Shown here in pieces: positions 23,667 through 28,879 of a stretch of 28,879 bases of DNA. Every line of letters begins with the position of its first letter. The stretch's first letter is position 1. Made by a program: the position numbers and the translations under genes. The notes beneath the pieces are model-generated. The model did no database searches. It had not been told where the DNA came from and saw nothing but the letters and a program-made list of their open reading frames with translations. The stretch is from DASQVO01 sp035640715. GTDB lineage: Bacteria > Actinomycetota > Actinomycetes > Streptosporangiales > Streptosporangiaceae. The DNA is taken from the NCBI GenBank assembly GCA_035640715.1, contig DASQVO010000050.1:1-28879 (forward strand), written 5' to 3'.

Positions 23667-24505
23667 GTGCTGTCCCGGGCACCCAGCCGCGCGATGGCGG
23701 CGAACCGGCCGCATGGGCGGGCTTCGCGGTCGCTGAAGAACAGGCCTGGCGTCGGCCCGGTCGGCATCGCCGCGACAGCGATGTGCTCCTCAGCGACGCC
23801 AGCGTCATGAAGCACCAGCCTGTTGGCCGCCCACAAGTCGAACAGCCACTTTCCCGCCCCGTCCGGACGGATGACCTGGCTGGCGGCATCCCCCAGGCCT
23901 CGTTCGGCCGCCTCGGCTACCTCGGCGCCCACCTGGTAGCGCTCCGGTGCTACCGCAGGGCCCAGGCCCGCGATGACGCTGCCCGGGTGGGCCCCGAGCG
24001 ACCGCATCGCCTCCACTGCCGCCTCGCTGACCCGGGCGACCGTGCCCCGCCAGCCCGCGTGGACACAGCCAAGCACGTGCGCCACCGGGTCGTAGAGAAC
24101 GATCGGCACGCAATCGGCGACCATGACTGCCAGCACTACTCCCGCATCCTTGGTGACAAGCGCATCCGTCTGGGCGATCGCATCGTCAAGACGTCTCGCG
24201 CCCTTCCCCCGGTCATCGGCCGTGACGACCGCCACCTGGCGGCCATGCGCCTGATTGCAGAAGACGAAATCACCCGGGTCAGCGCCGAGCGCCATCGCCA
24301 CCCGCCGCCTGTTCTCCAGGACGTTCGCGGAGGCGTCCCCGACGTGCAGTCCCAGGTTGAGCGATGCGTACGGGCCAGCCGAGGCCCCGCCGTGCCGTGT
24401 CGTCACCATCACATCGACGTCGAACGGCTCGAACGCGGCCCACGTGAGCACATCCAGGCCCGCCCGCCGGCGCAGCGACGACGCGGTCGCCGCCGGTGCC
24501 GTCAT
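23663..24505 (-). CDS. pgeF: peptidoglycan editing factor / laccase-domain protein (PgeF, YfiH family)
   Basis: A 280-residue multi-copper-polyphenol-oxidase-fold (DUF152) protein. The metal/catalytic residues are H87 (NQAHGRQV), C132 (VADCVPIVLYDP) and H149 (CVHAGWRGT). DVMVTTRHGGASAGPYASLN and E-N-R-R-R-V are further family blocks. E. coli PgeF (YfiH) cleaves UDP-MurNAc-L-Ser to prevent Ser in place of L-Ala; purine-nucleoside activities are reported for other members. AAGGAGG lies 8 nt before ATG 24505. The GTGA overlap with murL points to the peptidoglycan role here. In actinobacteria a YfiH homologue usually lies beside ftsZ, so this copy may be an additional one. Confidence 0.88.
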   Translation of the reverse strand: MTAPAATASSLRRRAGLDVLTWAAFEPFDVDVMVTTRHGGASAGPYASLNLGLHVGDASANVLENRRRVAMALGADPGDFVFCNQAHGRQVAVVTADDRGKGARRLDDAIAQTDALVTKDAGVVLAVMVADCVPIVLYDPVAHVLGCVHAGWRGTVARVSEAAVEAMRSLGAHPGSVIAGLGPAVAPERYQVGAEVAEAAERGLGDAASQVIRPDGAGKWLFDLWAANRLVLHDAGVAEEHIAVAAMPTGPTPGLFFSDREARPCGRFAAIARLGARDST

Positions 24506-24609
24506 CAGCTCAGCCTCCTTGCACTCGCGGCATTCACGCAGCAAGGGTACACGGATTGCGCCGGGGCGCGTTTCCGGCGGCCGAAGCTATCTCCCGCAGA
24601 TCAGTGTCT

Positions 24610-25758
24610 TCAGATATCAATGGGGTGTTTATTGTCAGCCGCCGTCTCGGCGTCGCGCAGGGCGCGGAGGATGTTGCCGCCGGCCAGCGCGGCGCAGTCC
24701 TTCTCGCTCCAGCCCTGGGCCAGCAGCTCGGCGAACACCGCCGGGTAGCAGGAGACGTCCGCGAGCCCCTGCGGGAAGGCGGCGGATCCGTCGTAGTCAC
24801 CGCCGATGCCGACATGCTCGATCCCCGCCACGGCCCGCACATGCTCGATGTGCTCCACCACCTGGGCCAGCGTGGCTTTCGGGACGGGGTGCCGGGATTC
24901 CCAGTCGGCCGTGATGCTCTCCCGCTGGGACAGGTCCCTGGGGTCTAGTCCACGCCGCCGCATCTCTGCCATCAGCCCGGACAGCCAGTCGGAGCGTTCC
25001 TGAGAGACGAAAGCCGGCACGAAGGTCACCATGCAGACGCCGTTGTTGGCGGCCAGCCGCTCCAGCACGTCATCGGGGACGTTGCGCGGGTTGTCGCACA
25101 GTGCCCGGGCCGAGGAGTGAGAGAAGATCACGGGCGCTTCGGCGATATCGAGGACGTCGCGCATGGTGGCCGCGGAGACGTGCGAGAGGTCGGCGAGCAT
25201 ACCGATCCGCTGCATCTCACGCACGACCTCGCGGCCGAAGGCGGTCAGCCCGCCCGCCCGGGGCTCGTCGGTTGCCGAATCCGCCCAGTCCACGTTGGCG
25301 TTGTGGGTGAGGGTCAGGTACCTGACACCGAGGGCGTACAGCGCGCGGAGCACACCCAGGGAGGACGCGATCGCGTGACCGCCTTCGGCGCCGAGCAGCG
25401 ACGCGACCTTGCCGCTCGCGAAGATCCGCTCCACGTCACCGGCGGACAGCGCGAGCTCGAGCCGGTCCGGGTAGCGCCGGATCATCCGGTGCACGATGTC
25501 TATCTGCTCCAGCACCGCCGTCACCGCCGCGTGCCCGGTGAACGTGGCGGGGACGAACACCGACCAGAACTGTGCCCCGACGCCGCCGGCGGCCAGCCGC
25601 GGCAGGTCGGTCTGGGTCGTCGCCACCGGCTCAGCCAGGTTCACCCTGGCGGGATCGCCGCCGAACTGATCGCGAAGCTCCCACGGCAGGTCGTTGTGGC
25701 CATCCACGAGCGGGAAGCGGCGTAGCAGGTCACGGGCCTCGGCCAGCCGGTCTGTCAC
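24610..25758 (-). CDS. membrane dipeptidase family protein (peptidase M19)
   Basis: A 382-residue zinc dipeptidase of the renal-dipeptidase family. Metal ligands: H21-x-D23 (VDGHNDLPW), E125 (LLGAEGGHAI), H193 (ADLSHVS) and H214 (FSHSSARAL). VRYLTLTHNANVDWADS and GIGGDYDG are family blocks. No signal peptide or lipid-anchor motif is visible, so it is likely cytoplasmic. Family members cleave L-Xaa-D-Xaa dipeptides, among others. It is followed after 104 bp by pgeF-murL-murD2 on the same strand, so recycling of an L-Ala-D-Glu-type peptide from peptidoglycan is a reasonable but untested role. GTG 25758 gives the family start. Confidence 0.9.
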   Translation of the reverse strand: MTDRLAEARDLLRRFPLVDGHNDLPWELRDQFGGDPARVNLAEPVATTQTDLPRLAAGGVGAQFWSVFVPATFTGHAAVTAVLEQIDIVHRMIRRYPDRLELALSAGDVERIFASGKVASLLGAEGGHAIASSLGVLRALYALGVRYLTLTHNANVDWADSATDEPRAGGLTAFGREVVREMQRIGMLADLSHVSAATMRDVLDIAEAPVIFSHSSARALCDNPRNVPDDVLERLAANNGVCMVTFVPAFVSQERSDWLSGLMAEMRRRGLDPRDLSQRESITADWESRHPVPKATLAQVVEHIEHVRAVAGIEHVGIGGDYDGSAAFPQGLADVSCYPAVFAELLAQGWSEKDCAALAGGNILRALRDAETAADNKHPIDI

Positions 25759-25764
25759 CGGGTT

Positions 25765-25781
25765 CCCGGCCTAGGGCCGGG
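25765..25781 (-). promoter_or_regulatory. hairpin just upstream of the dipeptidase start
   Basis: CCCGGCC/GGCCGGG with a three-base loop, 7 bp upstream of GTG 25758. On the dipeptidase mRNA it would mask the region where a ribosome binding site should lie, so it may modulate translation. A chance GC palindrome is also possible. Confidence 0.4.
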
Positions 25782-25789
25782 CGGCATGA

Positions 25790-25847
25790 GGGATTCCGGA
25801 ACCGCGAACCTCAATCTCCGCTCCCATCGCGCAGGGGCCGGAATCCC
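25790..25847. repeat. 10-bp inverted repeat in the dipeptidase/fadD divergent region
   Basis: GGGATTCCGG (25790-25799) and CCGGAATCCC (25838-25847) are perfect inverted repeats 38 bp apart. Flanking TGAGGG and CCCTCA can extend the pairing with a small bulge. The element lies in the dipeptidase 5' leader or promoter; spacing this wide suggests an mRNA structure or two half-operators. No known riboswitch was recognised. Confidence 0.6.
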
Positions 25848-25955
25848 CGTCCCTCACGACAGAGAGAATATCAATCCATCACTTCAGCCCTCTCACCAGC
25901 CAGTCCAGCCCAGCCTGCGTGAAACCGAGGGACATTTGCGGCGAGGAGGTTCATA

Positions 25956-26024
25956 ATGCCCGGTAGGCGACCGAGTGTGACATTCGCGACCTCAGACGTG
26001 CTGTTTACTGCGGCAGGCTCATGA
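25956..26024 (+). CDS. 22-residue small ORF upstream of the acyl-CoA ligase
   Basis: ATG 25956 is preceded, 6 nt upstream, by GAGGAGG (25943-25949), a better ribosome binding site than that of the ligase gene itself. The product is MPGRRPSVTFATSDVLFTAAGS. Its TGA overlaps the ATG of a second mini-ORF (ATGA at 26021-26024). No family likeness; a translated leader or attenuator is possible. Reported because of the strong translation signal. Confidence 0.45.
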   Translation: MPGRRPSVTFATSDVLFTAAGS

Positions 26025-26083
26025 GCGCTGCGGCCTACTCCCTCACGGGTGCGGGCGCCTCGGGGGGTACCGAAAAGGCCTGA
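26021..26083 (+). CDS. 20-residue small ORF, overlapping the previous one
   Basis: The frame MSAAAYSLTGAGASGGTEKA starts in the ATGA overlap with the 22-residue ORF and ends 31 nt before the ligase start at 26115. The 4-bp overlap would couple their translation. No known function; it could be a chance frame in GC-rich DNA. Confidence 0.35.
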   Translation: MSAAAYSLTGAGASGGTEKA

Positions 26084-26114
26084 CTACGGATACCCAGGTG
26101 GTGGTCACGAGATC

Positions 26115-27839
26115 ATGACAACGTCGTACGACACGAGGCCCTGGCTGCGCTACTACCAAGAGGGGGTTCCCGCCGAGGCGGAGTTCCCCGACGCCCCGCT
26201 TACGGACATCCTCGATGAGGCCGTGAGCCGCTTCCCGCGGCGCCCAGCCATGATCTTCCTTGGCCGCAAGATCACCTACCGGGAGCTGGCCAGGCTGGTG
26301 GACCGGTTCGCGGACGCGCTGCGCGGGCTCGGCGTGCACAAGGGAGACCGGGTGGCGCTGGTACTGCCGAACTGTCCCCAGCAAGTCATCTCCTTCTTCG
26401 CGATCCTGCGCCGGGGCGCGATCGTGGTGCAGAACAACCCGCTCTACACGGCCGACGAGCTGCACGCTCAGCTCGCCGACAGCGGGGCCAAGGTCGTTAT
26501 CGCCTTCGACCGCGTCTACAAGACGGTCGCCGCCGCCCGCAGGGGAACGGCTGTCGAGCACGTCATCGTGACCTCACTGGTGGAATACCTGCCGGCCTCC
26601 AAGCGGCTCGCGCTGCGGCTGCCGTTGCCTCGCGCCAGGGAAGCGCGGGCCGAGCTGACCTCGCCGCTGCCCGGCGGCGCCGGCTCGGCGCTTTTTCTCC
26701 GGGACCTGCTGCGGAACGCACGAGCCCGTCACAGCCAGGTTCAGGTCGACCCCGCCAGGGACATCGCCATACTCCAGTACACGGGGGGCACCACCGGCAC
26801 CCCGAAGGGGGCAATGCTCAGCCACGCCAACCTGCTTGCGAACGCCTACCAGACCGCGGCATGGGCCCCGTCCATAAAACCCGGCTTCGGCGCGACCCTC
26901 GCCGTGCTGCCCATGTTCCACGTGTTCGGGCTGACACTGTGCCTCACCACCACCATGCACATGGGCGGCACGATCGTGCTCGTCCCGAAGTTTGACCTCG
27001 ACCTCGTCCTGCAGCAGATCCGGCGCTGGAAGCCAGTGCTCTTCCCGGGGGTGCCGCCGATCTACGCCCAGATCGCCGAGTCGCCGCAGGCACGATCGGC
27101 GCACCTCAAATCGATCCGGATCTGCATATCGGGCGCCATGCAGCTCCGCAGGGAGACCGTTGACGCGTTCCGCAGGGCAACGGGTGCGCGGGTCGTGCAG
27201 GGCTACGGTATGACGGAGACGTCGCCGGTGACCATGGCCAATCCGCTGAACGGGAACGCACGGCATATTTCGGTCGGCCTGCCGCTGCCCGGCACTATGG
27301 CGCGGATCGTCAGCGAGTCCGATCCCCGCCAGGTCGTGCCCATTGGGCAGGCGGGCGAACTGCTGGTCCGCGGCCCGCAGGTATTCGCGGGCTACTGGAA
27401 CCAGCCGAAGGAGACCGCCGAGGTCCTGTCCGACGGCTGGCTGCGGACCGGCGACATCGCCGTGATGAGCCCGGACGGCTTCTTCACCCTGCTCGACCGC
27501 AAGCGCGACGTGATCATCGTGGACGGGCTGAACGTCTACCCGTCTGAGGTCGAGGAGGTGCTGAACTCCCATCCCGGCGTCAAGGAGAGCGCCGTGGTCG
27601 GCGTGCCCGACCCGCTCCGCGGCGAGAGCGTGGTCGCCTACGTGATCCTCATCCCCGGGATCGCGCCGGAGGCGGGTGAGCTGATCCAGCACTGCGCCGA
27701 GCATCTGGCCGGCTACAAGGTCCCGTCCCAGGTCGTGGCCCGCGAGGAACTCCCGCACAACATACTCGGCAAGGTGCTTCGCCGCGTGCTGCGCGAGGAG
27801 GCCGCGGAGGCGGCGCGCCGCACCCCGGACCCGTTCTGA
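26115..27839 (+). CDS. long-chain fatty acid--CoA ligase (FadD-like, AMP-binding)
   Basis: A 574-residue adenylate-forming ligase activating a fatty acid to acyl-AMP and then acyl-CoA. The phosphate loop YTGGTTGTPKG is at 222-232, followed by VLPMFHVFGLTLC, VQGYGMTETSP, DGWLRTGDI, LDRKRDVIIVDGLNVYPSEV (hinge) and the C-terminal catalytic Lys in NILGKVLRR. Order and length match FadD. The ATG 26115 start (MTTSYDTRPWL) fits family N-termini; a longer frame to 26049 is open but unlike the family. It is preceded by two coupled mini-ORFs and followed after 47 bp by a MenG-type gene. The exact acyl substrate is unknown. Confidence 0.93.
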   Translation: MTTSYDTRPWLRYYQEGVPAEAEFPDAPLTDILDEAVSRFPRRPAMIFLGRKITYRELARLVDRFADALRGLGVHKGDRVALVLPNCPQQVISFFAILRRGAIVVQNNPLYTADELHAQLADSGAKVVIAFDRVYKTVAAARRGTAVEHVIVTSLVEYLPASKRLALRLPLPRAREARAELTSPLPGGAGSALFLRDLLRNARARHSQVQVDPARDIAILQYTGGTTGTPKGAMLSHANLLANAYQTAAWAPSIKPGFGATLAVLPMFHVFGLTLCLTTTMHMGGTIVLVPKFDLDLVLQQIRRWKPVLFPGVPPIYAQIAESPQARSAHLKSIRICISGAMQLRRETVDAFRRATGARVVQGYGMTETSPVTMANPLNGNARHISVGLPLPGTMARIVSESDPRQVVPIGQAGELLVRGPQVFAGYWNQPKETAEVLSDGWLRTGDIAVMSPDGFFTLLDRKRDVIIVDGLNVYPSEVEEVLNSHPGVKESAVVGVPDPLRGESVVAYVILIPGIAPEAGELIQHCAEHLAGYKVPSQVVAREELPHNILGKVLRRVLREEAAEAARRTPDPF

Positions 27840-27886
27840 GCAAGCACGGCGGCGTATGGTGGAGGCCCGGGCCCCGAGGAGACACC

Positions 27887-28672
27887 ATGTCGCTTCCAGC
27901 CGCCGACCGCAACCGCTTCGCACAGCGCCTGTTCGCTCCCCTTCCCGCGCGTTATGACCTGCTGGCAGAGATTCTCTCGATGGGCCAGAACGGCCGCTGG
28001 CGGCGCGAGATGGTTGACCACGTCGTCTCCGCTGTGCGCCCCGCCCCCGCTCAGGCTCCGGCCCCTGCTCAGGCTCCGGCCCCGGCACGCGGCAGGATGG
28101 TGCTGGACGTCGCGTCGGGGACGGCCGGGGTCGCCATCCAGCTGGCCTCCCGCACCGGCGCACGCGTCGTAGGTGTTGACCTGACCGAGGAAATGCTGCA
28201 GCAGGGCCGCGCGAACGTGACAGCGGCCAGGCTGGGCGCGCGGGTCGGCCTGGTGGCCGGACGGGCCGAGCGGCTGCCTTTCCCTGACGCCAGTTTCGAC
28301 GCGCTGACCTTTACGTACCTGCTGCGCTACGTTGACGATCCGCAGGCGACGCTTGCCGAGCTGGCGCGGGTGGTCAAGCCGGGCGGGACGATGGCGAGCC
28401 TGGAATTCTGCGTCCCTCCCGTGGCCTTCTGGCGCTCGGCGTGGGTGCTGTACACGCGGCTGGTCCTGCCCGCCGGGGGGCTTCTCCTCGGCGGTCCCGC
28501 CTGGCTGCGGGTCGGCCAGTTTCTCGGGCCGAACATCACCAGCCATTACCGCCGGTACCCGGTCGCGTGGACAGTGCAGGCGTGGCGCCGTGCCGGCTTC
28601 GGTGATGTCGGTGCCCGGATCATGAGCCTGGGCGGCGGCCTGGTCATGTGGGGAACGCGGACCAGTGGCTGA
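27887..28672 (+). CDS. demethylmenaquinone/ubiquinone methyltransferase family protein (MenG/UbiE)
   Basis: A 261-residue SAM-dependent methyltransferase. FAPLPARYDLLAEILSMGQN and GRWR is the UbiE/MenG opening; SAM motif I is LDVASGTAG at 73-81, followed by GVDLTEEMLQQGR, AERLPFPDASFDALTFTYLL and RYV, and LARVVKPGGTMASLEF. A Pro/Ala/Gln linker (residues 53-68), encoded by a tandem 18-bp repeat, interrupts the usual helix before motif I. ATG 27887 is preceded by GAGGAGA. The stop overlaps the next gene, a UbiA-type prenyltransferase, which supports a quinone-related role. Because a dedicated menG often lies elsewhere, the substrate could be another prenylated ring. Confidence 0.87.
   Translation: MSLPAADRNRFAQRLFAPLPARYDLLAEILSMGQNGRWRREMVDHVVSAVRPAPAQAPAPAQAPAPARGRMVLDVASGTAGVAIQLASRTGARVVGVDLTEEMLQQGRANVTAARLGARVGLVAGRAERLPFPDASFDALTFTYLLRYVDDPQATLAELARVVKPGGTMASLEFCVPPVAFWRSAWVLYTRLVLPAGGLLLGGPAWLRVGQFLGPNITSHYRRYPVAWTVQAWRRAGFGDVGARIMSLGGGLVMWGTRTSG
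28049..28083. repeat. 18-bp tandem repeat in the MenG-like gene
   Basis: A 17-bp identical stretch occurs at 28049-28065 and 28067-28083 (offset 18) and encodes the PAPAQA linker repeat. In frame, so the protein is not broken. Confidence 0.8.
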
Positions 28673-28879
28673 CGTACCGGGAGGCGGCGGGGAAGCACCC
28701 GGCCCGCCAGGAGAGGCACCCGGCCCGCCACAAGGAGAGCCCGGCGCATCCGGTGCGCCCAGCGCCCGGCCGGCTTATTACGCCGCGCCGCCGGGACGGT
28801 GGCGGGACTGGTGGACGCTGCTGCATCCGCCGTACACGGCGTGGCACCTCTCATACACGGTCATCGGCGCGTCCCTGGC
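28665..28879 (+). CDS. UbiA-family prenyltransferase, N-terminal part (runs off window)
   Basis: GTG 28665 overlaps the methyltransferase stop by 8 bp and the frame stays open to the window end. The first 45 residues are Pro/Gly-rich with a 7-residue tandem repeat (EAPGPPG; DNA copies at 28695-28709 and 28716-28730). Then WRDWWTLLHPPYTAWHLSYT and VIGASLA begins a membrane protein resembling the first helix of actinobacterial UbiA-type prenyltransferases. The aspartate-rich prenyl-binding motifs would lie beyond the edge, so the call rests on one segment and on the MenG/UbiE-like neighbour. Confidence 0.65.
   Translation, partial: MADVPGGGGEAPGPPGEAPGPPQGEPGASGAPSARPAYYAAPPGRWRDWWTLLHPPYTAWHLSYTVIGASL

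Noticed and set aside
1..28879. CRISPR array, tRNA or rRNA genes
   Set aside because: I looked for regularly spaced repeats and cloverleaf-like segments and saw none; the direct repeats here are adjacent duplications without spacers.

Overview
The window is very GC-rich DNA (about 70% by eye) with GTG/TTG starts, many 4-bp stop/start overlaps and families typical of Actinomycetota: an F420-dependent oxidoreductase, a deazaflavin-dependent nitroreductase-like protein, DUF2795, DUF3099, DUF1360, a MshA-like glycosyltransferase and a MurL/MurD2 pair. I read it as a chromosomal segment of a filamentous or soil actinomycete. Nothing in it fixes the genus.

Layout. 1-2078 (-) is the 5' two thirds of a formate dehydrogenase alpha subunit whose active-site codon is an in-frame UGA followed by a SECIS-like hairpin. 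2184-4550 is a small accessory patch: a Phd/VapC toxin-antitoxin operon with a palindromic operator, a DinB/DUF664 protein, a PadR regulator lacking its first residues, an orphan ribbon-helix-helix antitoxin and a transposase stub. 5028-6251 holds three small conserved actinobacterial genes (DUF3099, DUF1360, DUF2795).

6262-16490 (-) is the largest unit: ten genes on one strand, mostly overlapping, that combine ADP-heptose precursor enzymes (HldC, GmhA, HldA) with two GT9 heptosyltransferase-family proteins, two other glycosyltransferases, a NodU/CmcH carbamoyltransferase, a classical SDR and a UDP-glucuronate decarboxylase-like SDR. This looks like a locus for a heptose-containing, possibly carbamoylated, surface glycan or glycoconjugate in a Gram-positive lineage. 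No GmhB phosphatase or HldD epimerase is present.

16650-20593 holds unlinked metabolic genes (F420 oxidoreductase, carboxylesterase, Ddn-like protein, pentapeptide-repeat protein) and a duplicated nested hairpin between convergent genes. 20617-20882 has a SARP-regulator stub and a 21-bp palindrome. 20902-25758 (-) is a coherent peptidoglycan set: M19 dipeptidase, PgeF, MurL and MurD2, meaning the alternative route in which L-Glu is ligated and then epimerised on the UDP-muramyl dipeptide, next to an editing enzyme for the first stem residue. 25956 to the end (+) carries two tiny coupled ORFs, an acyl-CoA ligase, a MenG/UbiE methyltransferase and the start of a UbiA-type prenyltransferase (quinone or lipid metabolism).

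A feature running through the window is short, recent-looking tandem duplication (15-34 bp units) in leaders, linkers and C-terminal tails.
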